Shown here: positions 43,455 to 53,754 of the stretch, piece by piece
Position numbering within the stretch: the first letter of the stretch is position 1
Layout: each line of letters begins with the position of its first letter
Source: Lepidodermella squamata
Lineage: Eukaryota; Gastrotricha
Length of the DNA: 64,000 bases
NCBI GenBank assembly: GCA_047495785.1
Contig: JBLDXI010000024.1
Span: 5,270,001 to 5,334,000, forward strand
Reading direction: 5' to 3'
Position numbers and translations under genes: made by a program
Notes under the pieces: model-generated
What the model was told of the DNA's origin: nothing
Databases searched by the model: none
What the model saw: the letters and a program-made list of their open reading frames with translations, nothing else

Positions 43455-46090
43455 ATGGTTGTTGAGATTAAGAATTTTATCAACAATAAATTTGTTGAAT
43501 GCGAGAACAAACTGGACAGCGTTAACCCGGCGACGGGCGAGGTGAACGCCCACGTGCCGATGAGTGGGCCCGGCGAGGTCGATGACGCTGTTCGCGCCGC
43601 TAAAGCCGCCTTTCCAAGGTACCGTACTGCCCGGAACAAAAACCATGACATTTGTTTTTTTCAAACGCTGATGAACCCCTGCCATTTAAAAGGGACTGAC
43701 ATTTATTTCGGGCCTGACATTTATTTATTCGAACCAACTAGTAACTTGCCAGGGTACCAAAATGGCATATATTTTCCTGAGATTCTACGTATTTTGACCC
43801 AAAAGTTGGTCCCTGACCTTTCTATAAGCCAATAGTAGAAATTATCTCCATTCAGAATGGCTATACTGACCTCATTAGTGATCTTCAGTATAGTCCCTGC
43901 AATTGACCTGACATTTATTTCGGGCCTGACATTTATTATTTCGAACGACCTCTAACCTCTGACATTTATTTGAGGCTGCCATTAATTTGAGGCTGGCTTT
44001 TTTCGGGCAGTACGGTACATTAGAGTTGAAAAATCACAGTTTTGTGCGGCTAAATTTGGCTAAACTCGGACCCATCGTTTTTCTCCAGTAAAACATAAAT
44101 TGGACCATTTCGGGAGATCCAGGCAGGAAAACTCGAAAGACACCCTTTGGTCCTAAATTTCGGTGCGGAAAATACCCCTTAGTTTGCTCGAAAACTGCAA
44201 ACCATGGGCTTTCAATAGCAATCGAATATATTTTTTATTCTTATTTTTTCGATATAATTAGCTGGTCCGCAACTCCGGTCGCCGAACGCTCGAAATACCT
44301 GAACAAAATCGCGGATCTGCTGGAGGCGCGTCTCGTCGAATTCGCGCACGCCGAATCGGAGGACCAAGGCAAGCCGGTGTGGCTGGCGCACAGCGTCGAC
44401 ATCCCGCGAGCCGTGTACAACTTCCGCTTCTTCGCCTCGAACCAGCTGCACGTGGACCAGCGATCGACGTTTCAGGACCAGTTCGCGACGCTCAACTACG
44501 TGCAGCGGCAGCCGGTGGGCGTGTGCGGCCTCATTTCGCCGTGGAACCTGCCGCTGTACCTGCTGACGTGGAAAATCGCGCCCTGCATCGCCACCGGCAA
44601 CACGTGCGTGTGCAAGCCCAGTGAATTCACGTCGGTCACGGCCTTCATGCTGTGCCAGGTGCTGATCGACGCCAATCTGCCGCCTGGCGTTGTCAACATG
44701 GTGTTCGGCACCGGGCCGCAAGTCGGCGAGCCGCTCGTCAAACACGAGCACGTGCCTGCGATTTCATTCACCGGCTCGACTGTCGTCGGCTCGAGGATTC
44801 AGCAGATTTCGGCACCGTTGTGCAAAAAGTTGTCGCTGGAGCTGGGCGGCAAAAACGCGGGGCTGATTTTTGCGGACTGCGATTTCGATAAATGCGTCGA
44901 AACGAGCGTGCGGTCGAGTTTTACGAACCAGGGCGAGATTTGTCTGTGCACGAGCCGTCTCTATGTTCATGAGTCGATTTACGAGCGATTCGTCGCGAAA
45001 TTCGTCGATTTGGCTCGCAAAATGACGGTGGGCGATCCGAAGGAGGCGACGTCGAAGCTGGGCGCCCTGTGTTCGGCGCCGCACTTCGCCAAGGTTGACG
45101 GCTACGTGAAGCTGGCGCGCGACGAGGGCGCCACCATTCTGTGCGGCCACTCGGTCGATGCGAGGCCGAAACATTTGAACGAAAAGGTTAGATCGAATGA
45201 TGTCATGTTTTAGCGGAACCAAATTGTCTTTTTGGAATAATTTCGTCAAATCATTCCAAAGGTGTGGACATCCGCCTTGTCACCAATTTTGCGAAGCCTA
45301 ATGGAGTGTCTAAATTTATCAGCCTTCATTTTACTAATCGGAAAAATTTAAAATAGCAGTTTTGGGCGAATTACTATCCAGTACCTTCACATTCTTGCGA
45401 GCCTAAGTTGAGCCATTATTCTTGTGAGTTTTTAACCATTTTTTCGCCGTTTGTGTGAATAATTCTTCGAGTAGGCGAATTTTCTGAAACAATTTGTTGG
45501 TCAATTGTCATGTTGCATCCATCGTAAACTTGCGATTTTTCTTTCATTTGAAAATAGGGGCTTTTCATGGCGCCGACGGTGATAACGAACGTGAAGCCTG
45601 GTTCGCGCCTCGAAATGGAGGAAATTTTCGGCCCTGTCGTCTGCATTTGGCCGTTCAAGAGCGAGGCGGAAGCTGTCGAGCGCGCCAATTCGGTCGCCTA
45701 CGGCCTGGCGGCCACTGTTTGGTCGAGCAACGTCAACACGGCTCACAAAGTTGCCCAAAAGCTAGAGGTACATATTTTCGAAATTTCGAGACATTTTGAA
45801 ATCGAAATTTGAATTTTTATACTTATAAATTTGTTTAATCTTTTATGAAAAGAACAAGATGAAGGAAAATATCTTGAGATTTCAATTTGAAAATTCATGA
45901 AAAAATTCGTAATATTTTGATGATATTTTTCCCCATTTAGGCTGGTACAGTTTGGGTCAATTGTTGGATGGTTCGCGATCTGAACATGCCTTTCGGCGGC
46001 ATGAAATCGTCCGGCGTCGGTCGCGAAGGCGGCCACGACTCGCTCGAATTTTTCACCGAGGCTAAAACAATCTGCGTCCAGCTGAATTGA
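43455..46090 (+). CDS. ALDH8A1: Aldehyde dehydrogenase 8A1 (2-aminomuconate semialdehyde dehydrogenase)
   Basis: Four exons: 43455-43618, 44262-45186, 45558-45767, 45941-46090 (1449 nt, 482 aa). NAD-dependent ALDH motifs: SPWNLPLYLLTWKIAPCIATGN, FTGSTVVGSRIQ, catalytic Glu in LELGGKNAG, nucleophile Cys in FTNQGEICLCTSR (C of EIC), EEIFGPVV, MPFGGMKSSGVGREGG. The sequence fits ALDH8A1, the cytosolic enzyme acting in the kynurenine pathway of tryptophan breakdown. Intron 1 begins with a transposable element (43619-44018) that abuts the exon at the splice donor. Confidence 0.92.
43619..44018. mobile_element. MITE in ALDH8A1 intron 1, abutting the splice donor
   Basis: Perfect 15-bp terminal inverted repeats: GTACCGTACTGCCCG at 43619-43633 and its reverse complement at 44004-44018, 400 bp overall. 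The interior has repeated CTGACATTTATT units (near 43697, 43716, 43910, 43928, 43961). The target duplication could be TA or GTAC; the palindromic end makes this ambiguous. No coding capacity. The first two bases of the element or target duplication serve as the GT donor. Confidence 0.82.
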
Positions 46091-46281
46091 AGGGCTTCCA
46101 TCCATCCATTATTCCGGAAAATAAAACTCATAATTTTTTTCGACTTTGACAAACATCTGAATAATATTTTTCTTGCCGCAAAAAAAATCGAGATTTAAGA
46201 TGAGCTTTATTATTTACGTTATAAAACCAGTATTAATTGATCGGCTATTGATTGCAATAAATAATAATACTTTTTTTCGAC

Positions 46282-46976
46282 TCAACACAATGATGACGCG
46301 TGAATAAAAGCCCGTATTGATAGTACAAAGGCGACGACAGTCTGTGCTGCTGATGTTGTTGAAATCGTGTTCGAGGAGTTGCAAATCGAACTTTTGCAGC
46401 ACTCGACCTGTTGCAGGATGCTGTTTCGTTCCGGGCAGGCGGGGGCACAGTAGCGGTCGATGCGCTGGAAAGCTTTCGCCTCCAAAAACCACAAGCCATT
46501 GTCTTCTTTCTAAAAACAGAAAAATCGTCAAAATTCTCAGTTTATATTTTTATAAATTTTCATAAAATTTTCGAAAGCGTAAAGAGTTGACAGTCCTATA
46601 CAGCTTTATTTTAGAAGCGGCATTTAGCCGTTCAATAAATGTTATAAGTTCAAAGGATATTTCCAAATCTCCGGAATACACAACAAATTCACCGTAATTT
46701 TCAATTTTAAAATTTAAAAAATAAAATGTGGTGCTTAATTATACCTGTTTACAATTGTTTATTTTAAGTTGTTGAATTATAAGCTGTAAGTTGACTTACC
46801 ACGCAAAAATCAGCCGCGTTGCACTCGATAATTTCTCCGGGAAAATTTTTCTGGCAATTATGGCAGTAGAAGCACTCTTTCGCCTCGGCAAATGGCAATA
46901 GCCTCGCGATAATTGCGATTACAGCTGTTAAAAGCCACGCCCAGAAAATGGCACCTTGCTGCAGTGTCAAAATCAT
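46282..46976 (-). CDS. Ly6/uPAR three-finger protein, probably GPI-anchored, 134 aa
   Basis: Two exons: 46976-46800 and 46509-46282 (405 nt). The first in-frame ATG (46976) gives a signal peptide (FWAWLLTAVIAIIARLLPFAEA). Ten cysteines follow in Ly6 order: ECFYCHNC, IIECNAADFC, RYCAPACPE, VECCKSSICNSS. The final CC..CN motif is typical. The C-terminus (TVVAFVLSIRAFIHASSLC after Ser/Thr) fits a GPI-attachment signal. Ly6 proteins are cell-surface ligands or modulators, for example of channels and receptors; the specific role is unknown. Convergent with ALDH8A1, whose stop is 192 bp away. Confidence 0.82.
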
Positions 46977-47653
46977 ATTGAAACAGCTCAAATCTGAATT
47001 TCAGTAGTTGCAAAATTTGCGAAATAATTGATGCTGTAACCGCGCGTTTGAATTAAACCGACCTGATGATGAGGATACAAATAGCTAATTGAACTTGCGG
47101 TTAATTGGCGGATAACATCGACAGGTCACGGTGTCTGGCGGTACCAGGTCGGTTTCGCAGCGGCGCCATTGTCCGGCAGCCGCCGTTGCAGCAAATCGGT
47201 CACGTTTGGAGCGGCGCGATGATGAAGATGATGATGACCCCGCGCGCGCTTTTGTTCGAGCGCGTGACCTAAATAATGAGATTATTGCGGGTTACACGCG
47301 CACTCGCACCTTTTGAAAGCGCGGCACCTTTGAGCGCAATTGGAAAATAGTGCCTGCCGCTCGAACGTCTCAGTTAGACTTGGCACCGAACAAGTGCAAA
47401 ATTCGCTAGTTAAATTGTATCGCAACTAGAGATTGCTAATTTTAAAATAGGCAAGAATGTGAAGGAAGAATTGAGAGTGAGTTTTAATGTCCCAAGTTTT
47501 ATTTAAGTTTCTTTTTGTAAAGTGGCACGCATGATTTATTGCCACTAGTATTATGCGCCACTTTTTCCGGCAGTGTAGCCGAAAATATTAATTCCAAGCC
47601 AACAAATTACGAGAGTAAAAAAATTTTCGCCTTCTATCTCTCATGCAGAATAA

Positions 47654-47768
47654 CGGAATACTCTATGGCTAGCCATAGAGAAATAAAATTTGGCCAAACT
47701 CACTCGGGGTTCCAGATCGGGGGGAATTTTATTTCTCCATGGAAAGCCATAGAGTAATGCTATTCCTA
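47654..47768. repeat. Foldback repeat with 20-bp palindrome
   Basis: CTCTATGGCTAGCCATAGAG (47661-47680) is a perfect palindrome. The unit GGAATA..CTCTATGGC recurs inverted at 47745-47768 (GCCATAGAG..TATTCC), and GAAATAAAATT (47680-47690) is inverted at 47725-47735. A further CAGCCATAGAG lies near 47872. Confidence 0.85.
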
Positions 47769-47887
47769 CATGCGCACTATCTGGAGCCACTTTTGGGGTG
47801 TTAAAGGGTCATACCCCTGTGAAAATAGCGTAAAAATTGAAATAAAAAGTCCGCCTTAAAAAAATTAATTCAGCCATAGAGAATTAA

Positions 47888-48028
47888 GCAATCTTGGATG
47901 GGTCAGAATACAGAAACACTTTTCTTGTACGAATGACTGTATGAATCGAGGTTCCGCAGGAACCGAAGATGAATACAGTCATTCGTACAAGAAAAGTGTT
48001 TCTGTATTCTGAGTAAATCCGAGATTGC
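47888..48028. repeat. Long hairpin: perfect 39-bp arms
   Basis: Positions 47904-47942 and 47973-48011 are exact reverse complements. The arms extend imperfectly outward to 47888 and 48028 (GCAATCTTGGAT with ATCCGAGATTGC). The 30-nt loop contains its own palindrome GGTTCCGCAGGAACC (47950-47964). Foldback element or hairpin-RNA source. Confidence 0.92.
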
Positions 48029-48146
48029 TTTTCTCCTCTGTACCTGCTAAAAACTCGGAGAAACGTAGCTAGTAAGTGCGGGAAAAAGTGATCTTGTACG
48101 CCATTTATATAGGAAAATGCGATAATAAAAAGTCCATCTTAATAAA

Positions 48147-48181
48147 AGTGTTTCTGTATTGTACAGGAATACAGAAACACT
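48147..48181. repeat. Second hairpin of the same family
   Basis: AGTGTTTCTGTATT (48147-48160) and AATACAGAAACACT (48168-48181) pair around a 7-nt loop. The same 14-mer occurs in both arms of the hairpin at 47888-48028, so the two are related. Confidence 0.9.
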
Positions 48182-50242
48182 ATTTCTGTATCGTTTTTTA
48201 GCCTCAATCATAGGAGAAATTCAATTTCCCAATGGCAAAATTATACCATGCGCATGTAGGAATGTTAAGAATACATTGAAAATATATGTTTATGTCCCGA
48301 ATTTTCAATTTCTCTTCCTAAATCGACACAGAATGGTATTTCGTGCCACTTTTTACGGCGAAATTATAGGAGACCTCCTTGTAAATGCAATACTTTTTTC
48401 GTTCTCCCACCTAACATACGTACCTAATGTTGGCTTTGACTTGGTTTACGATAGCAATGTTTAAAGTAAAACCAGGTATTCTGCGTCCATTTATCATTTA
48501 CGGGGAGAAATTTGAATTTGAAAACGAACAATATAATAATAAAAATCGTTCCATCAAATCGATAAAATCGGTGCATATCAACGGCGGAGAGTTTATTGGG
48601 TTTTTATGCTCAGAAACTTACGCTGAAGGATTACAGGAATTTATTCTTTCTGATCGAAGAAATAATATCGATGGCGATCGAGAGTGGACTGCCTAAATGG
48701 GAAAAGCCGATGGGCTCAGGATAGTTTTCTATGTGCTATTAAAAACTGCCCGTTGACAATCAATCGGCTTTCCCTGAACTCTGACGAAGAATGGAAAGTA
48801 AAATATGATGATGCCGACACAATACATAAAGCTGCATGCGACAAACAAGCTGCATTCCTTGAAGTTCGGCTTTAGATCAGCATTTTTATAACGGAAGAAG
48901 GATTGGCATGTCACGTTGAAATTGAAACTAATATGTTTTAAAAAAACTAAATTGCTTCATTCCAATTATTGAACGATAAGGTGCGAAATCGGCCCCTACT
49001 CGCAGATGTTTAGAGTTTAGAGGGTAATACGATTTCCAAGTTTTATACCGGTTCAAATAGTTGCCAGCTGATCCCTCGAGTCCTCATCATCTGCACTTGC
49101 CTGCACATTTCGGTGATGTCAACATTTTTCCGGACACTGAAAAACGGTGAGATTGCCTTTGTAAGAGTTTTGAAGCTACTTTGAGCCGTCAGAGGTTTTC
49201 TAGACGCTGCTTCTGAACTTGTGTTCAATCGCCAATCATTCGAAACTATGCTAGTTTTCTTAGTTTCAGCATCCATGTTTTCCGAACCCTGGTAGCGTCC
49301 ATAGTGCCCTTTTCAACATTACCTGTAGCAGTTCTGAACTTGGGTAATTGCTCTCAAATTGGTCAATTTTTTTGAAAAAATGACAGCCAATTTGACATCC
49401 AAAATTATACCGAAATTTCGAAGATGAGCTTGTCAATGATAAGACATTTTCGCACGGCCAACTTTTCTAAATTATTTGTGTCCATTTTTAGTTCATGAAA
49501 TTAATTGTACACCGGTGATTTCCTAATAAAATTCCGCGTAAAGTAGCCGTTCTCGGTTACGCCTGACCGCGCCAGGTGTGCGTCACATGGTAAAACACAC
49601 AGTAGGTACTTGCATAAAATCGATCAATACAGCGTTATATACGTGACCGGCCAATCGATCGATCGATCGCCCGTCAGCCCTAGTACTTGTTTTTTCATTC
49701 GCAATAATGTATACTCACACACACGCGCATGTATATACTGTAGGTAAAAGGTATACGCCGCCATGTTCGATGCGTTCGCTTTCCATCATCGTCGTTGCCA
49801 GCAGCCGCACTTTTCAATATTACGTGTATATGTACCGCCTATATTGCTACTTTTTGTGTCTCTGTGTCTCGCCAGCATGCACCGAAATCGCAATTTCGCG
49901 TGCTCCAAATTTCGCCATCTCAAAGCCAGGGAATCCACGTTGGTTTCAATGATCTCTCGAAAATCCTGTAGGGTGATCTTTACACCTGGCTCGTTAATTT
50001 TAATGTGACGAACCTAAGCTATCTTGACCAAGGATTCTCGACTTGGTAGGAATAGATGAATATATAATCGATTTTTCCATTTCCCGTCTTTAATTTCTTC
50101 AAGTCACGTAGTTGTCACTGTGTCAAGATTTGTCACCTTTTGTCACCCAAAAGGTCAAAATTCGGTCAACCCTTGACCCGAGAGTACTGCTCTGTAATTT
50201 CTTCGTCAAAACCTGGTGCTTTTGTAGGCAATTTAGCCGCAT

Positions 50243-53200
50243 ATGAATTACAACAACGAGTGGCAACCGCCGTCGAACTACAACCGGCCGAACATGCAGC
50301 CGATGCCGAGGGGCGTGGCCGATGCAGCGGCGCCCGACGACGGCTCGTACACCAACCGTTCGTTCCGTGGCGATTCGAACAACAACCCGTTCACGGACAC
50401 GCACGAGGAAGTCGTCTTCTCGAGTTTGACGCAGCAACGCGACCCGCCACGAGAGCGGCCCATCGGCGTGCCGGCGAGTGCGATGACTCCGAGGTCTGGC
50501 GGGCAGGGGATGCCGGCGCCGCTCAGTGGGCGAGGGGTGCCGCCGCCCGGGGCGCCCTACCACGACCCGCGCTTCTCGAGCGACCCGGAGGGAGACAAGT
50601 TCGAAAACATTGCCGTACCTCTGTCACTGGCTGCCATGAGCGTCGGCGCTCCCTGCTGCTCGATACCGGTAAGCAAAAGCTAGATATCCCATAGCTACTG
50701 AAATTCTCAAAGTCAACGTTTGTTTAAATTGGTTTTCGCTTCTCGTCGCAGGAGAAGCCCAAGAAATCGCCCGAAGGCTCATTGAATGTTCCCACGCACG
50801 GAAATCTTTAGTAAAAGGCGAAAGATTTGTACGTTTTGCGCGGAAACCAGAGTAACAAGAAAGCGCCTCCCCATTGCGACCCCTTTCAAGAGTAAGATTT
50901 TATTCCGCCAGGGTATTAATTTGCACATTCGTGGTATTGCGAAAGAATCGGGGATAGGAAAAATGTATGTCAGAAGTGGGATTCGAACCCACGCCAGTAG
51001 AAACTGACTGCGACCTGAACGCAGCGCCTTGGACCGCTCGGCCATCCTGACGGGATGTTGGAGTAGATTGCTGATATCCTGCTGACGGCATTTTGCAAAG
51101 CTAAGCTTTCGCAAAGCGAGTGGAGCGTTGGCACTAAGTAGTATAATTACCTGTTGCCAATATAAAACTAAAACTAGCCAGCAATGTCGAGCAGGGTGTA
51201 TCGTTATTGAAACTGCTGAATGAGCACTCAAGTCGCTATGCCCGAGTGGTTAAGGGGTCTGACTAGAAATCAGATGCGGTCTCCGCGCGTAGGTTCAAAT
51301 CCTACTGGCGACGACAGTTTTTGCATTATAACGACTGAAGCTCAATTCTGCAGATATAGCCTCCAGAACATGAACAGTCCTCGCTTTCATCAGGCGTCAG
51401 TGGTGTAACGGTCAGCATGGTTGCCTTCCAAGCAGCCGATCCGGGTTCGACTCCCGGCTGACGCACACGTTTTTAGCTCACACGTTTGAAAGCAGTTGCT
51501 GGTGACGAGATTAAAGCTGTCCTTCCCAAAACCAGCGTTCGAGAGGTCCCATGGTGTAGCGGTTAGCACTCTGGACTCTGAATCCAGCGACTCGAGTTCG
51601 ATTCTCGATGGGACCTTGATACGTTTTTTCAAACAAACTTTCAGCTCACTCACTCTCAGCTGATGGAAACTTGCGATCGCAATATTTGTTACCATTCAAA
51701 CCTTTTCTTTCACTAGCCTAGGGGGCATAGCTCAGTGGTAGAGCGTCTCATTCGCATTGTGAAGGTCTCGGGTTCAATCCCCGATGCCTCCAGTTGGCAA
51801 TTTTTTCGCGTAACCTCTCGAAGATTAGTTGCTATATCGGTGAAAGTGACCGGAAATTACGCTAAAAATGTGAAAAATGGTGTCAGAAGTGGGGTTCGAA
51901 CCCACGCCCTCTTTCGAGGACCAGATCTTGAGTCTGGCGCCTTAGACCGCTCGGCCATCCTGACCAGATGTAGCTACTCTATGAAATTGTTGTAATCCAT
52001 CCGAAAATATGAGAAATTTGGCCGCTCATTTTCGCGCATTTCATTTCTCTCGTCAAGCTGCGTGGAAGCTGCCGTTTAAAGGACGAGCGCATTGCATTGC
52101 CGCATCTATCGATAGGCGCTGTGGCGAAATGGCTATCGCGTCGGACTTCGGATCCGAAGATTGTGGGTTCGAGTCCCATCAGCGTCGGCTCTATTTTTGC
52201 TGTCCTTTTCGGCTGAGGTGTTATCAGCAGCAGAATTATCACTTGTCAAGCTGTCAAGAATAATCACAAGGGCCTTCCTAGCTCAGTCGGTAGAGCATGT
52301 GACTTTTAATCACAGGGTCGGGGGTTCGAGTCCCCCGGAGGGCGCAATATTTTTACCCAGAACCCAGAGTAACTTGTTTATGGGATCGACCGGCTGCTAA
52401 GAAGACGAATATATCTCGAATGGTAGAGCGCTCGCTTAGCATGCGAGAGGTAACGGGATCGACGCCCGTATCCTCCATATACTTTTTTCGGCAAGATAAA
52501 AAAGGCTGAAATGAGGAGACTGCGCTTGCGAAAATAAAGCAGTCAACCGCGGCTCAGTAGCTTAGTGGTAGAGCGTCTGCCTAGTAAGCAGAAGATCGAG
52601 GGTTCGATCCCCCCCTGAGCCTGGTCTTGACACTTTTTGCAGCATTCGGAGGTCTTCCGTCCCTTTTATATAGCCATTTCATTCAGGATCAAAATTGGAA
52701 AGGCTAAAAGTGTTCCCTGACCGGGAATCGAACCCGGGCCGCCGCGGTGAAAGCGCGGAATCCTAACCACTAGACCATCAGGGAGGTGCAAAATCCCTGT
52801 TGTATGCGTAAACTGTGAAGAACTCAAATTATCAACGTCATCGCACCTTCAGCAACTCTGTGCAAAAAATAGAATGGGCCCGTTCGGGAATTGAACCCGA
52901 GACCTCTCGCACCCGAAGCGAGAATCATACCCCTAGACCAACGGGCCTCGGTAGACGACTAAAATACATGATAACATACAGCCTTTTCATGCTTTTCTTG
53001 CCTTTTTATGTTAATTGCCATGTCACTGTTTTGCAGTCGCTGATCTGTGCGTGGGGCTGCTGTTGCTGTGCACCTCAAGAAAAGCGCCGCCGTTCCATCT
53101 TCGCGATAATCTTCGCATCACTGGCGATTGCCGGCGGCCTGATAATCATCATCGGCGCGTGTGCCGGCTGGTCAGAACGCGATGAAATCATGGAGTATTT

Positions 53201-53405
53201 TAATGGAACTTCCACCACTGTGCGACCTGTGACCATCGCGACAACGATTCGCAATATCAACGCTACAACTGCTCGAGTCGTGAATGCAACAACAACAGCC
53301 GCGAATACGACAGCAAGCATGACAACAAGAGCTCTAACCAGCATAGCAACTGCTAGCACTCTCCTGCAATCGTCGACTACAACTTCGAAACCAGCCGGGC
53401 GCTGA
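50243..53405 (+). CDS. Pro-rich / single-TM / mucin-like protein gene hosting tRNA cluster 3 in its intron
   Basis: Exon 1 (50243-50668, phase 0) encodes 142 Asn/Pro-rich residues ending GAPCCSIP, followed by donor GTAAGC. An exon at 53034-53405, entered from TTTTGCAG in the same phase, encodes SLICAWGCCCCAPQEKRRR, a transmembrane helix (SIFAIIFASLAIAGGLIIIIG) and a Thr/Ala-rich tail with NGTST and NATT sequons, ending PAGR. Joined, they give about 266 aa with a juxtamembrane Cys cluster suited to palmitoylation and an O-glycosylated ectodomain. Alternatively exon 1 joins 50752-50811 (EKPKKSPEGSLNVPTHGNL then stop), giving a 161-aa protein without a membrane segment. In either case twelve tRNA genes lie between 50968 and 52947. 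Function unknown. Confidence 0.5.
50968..51051 (-). tRNA. tRNA-Leu(CAG)
   Basis: Cluster 3, member 1. Intact class II tRNA matching 7839-7922; similarity to the other clusters begins only a few bases before it. Confidence 0.92.
51232..51313 (+). tRNA. tRNA-Ser(AGA)
   Basis: Cluster 3 copy, identical to 8092-8173. Confidence 0.93.
51394..51465 (+). tRNA. tRNA-Gly(TCC)
   Basis: Cluster 3 copy, identical to 8249-8320. Confidence 0.93.
51545..51616 (+). tRNA. tRNA-Gln(CTG)
   Basis: Cluster 3 copy, identical to 8400-8471. Confidence 0.93.
51721..51792 (+). tRNA. tRNA-Ala(CGC)
   Basis: Cluster 3 copy, with the same anticodon-stem mismatch as the other two. Confidence 0.88.
51881..51964 (-). tRNA. 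tRNA-Leu(CAA)
   Basis: Cluster 3 copy, intronless, matching 8735-8818. Confidence 0.92.
52115..52187 (+). tRNA. tRNA-Arg(TCG)
   Basis: Cluster 3 copy with GGCGCTG acceptor, as in cluster 2. Confidence 0.92.
52272..52344 (+). tRNA. tRNA-Lys(TTT)
   Basis: Cluster 3 copy, identical to 9109-9181. Confidence 0.93.
52421..52477 (+). pseudogene. tRNA-Ala(AGC) pseudogene, 5'-truncated
   Basis: Cluster 3. A 16-bp deletion removes the acceptor 5' strand and first half of the D arm (intact copies have GGGGGATTAGCTCAAA before TGGTAGAGC). The anticodon and T arms remain, as does the B box, but the A box is damaged. Confidence 0.9.
52551..52622 (+). tRNA. tRNA-Thr(AGT)
   Basis: Cluster 3 copy with the fully paired acceptor GGCTCAG/CTGAGCC. 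Confidence 0.93.
52713..52784 (-). tRNA. tRNA-Glu(TTC)
   Basis: Cluster 3 copy, same as 9558-9629. Confidence 0.93.
52876..52947 (-). tRNA. tRNA-Pro(CGG)
   Basis: Cluster 3, last member, intact D stem. Similarity to clusters 1 and 2 stops exactly at its 5' end (52947), 86 bp before the splice acceptor at 53033. Confidence 0.92.
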
Positions 53406-53754
53406 GATGGCGAACATTCTGGGCTAACTTCAAAGCTGCTGTATTTTACCAGAAATTTTTGAATTAAGTTAGTTCCCATACGAGTCAGGCCCATAGCGTG
53501 TATTTTTTCAGTTTTCTTGTCACAACAACAACAACAATCAGTGTTCTTATAGCTGCTCTTCTGAGATTTTGCCTTCATTTCGTTCGATTTTAATGAAGTT
53601 TCGTTAGAATTGAACGGTTTTACATCAGCGACTCATTAATAAAACGATCGTTCTTGAATTAACAATCATGGCATTTTATTTCTGAGATCTGAGGGGTTCA
53701 AGCCGAAAACTATTCGAGGGTGAAAAATATAGGTACGCTAGTTTTACATCAATC
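53406..53754. other. Convergent 3' flanks
   Basis: Short gap between the stop of the mucin-like exon and the stop of the minus-strand gene at 53755. Contains AATAAAA near 53638. No gene. Confidence 0.5.

Larger units (their letters stand above)
46977..50242. other. Long intergenic region rich in foldback repeats
   Basis: Contains the foldback structures listed separately at 47654-48181. GT/GA-rich sequence near 47210 and CA repeats near 49713 are also present. Open frames at 48427-48875 (plus) and 49043-49276 (minus) have no recognisable domain and no clear splice partners. The 3' part should hold the promoter of the gene at 50243. Confidence 0.5.

Noticed and set aside
48427-48875. Two consecutive frames (89 and 63 codons) beside the foldback repeats
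   Set aside because: No recognisable domain, no clear start or splice sites, and they lie in a repeat-rich segment. Could be a transposon remnant, but this is not supportable.
49043-49276. 77-codon minus-strand frame starting with ATG
   Set aside because: Reads like ordinary protein but has no domain, no paralogue in the window and no clear flanking exons. Left as uncertain.
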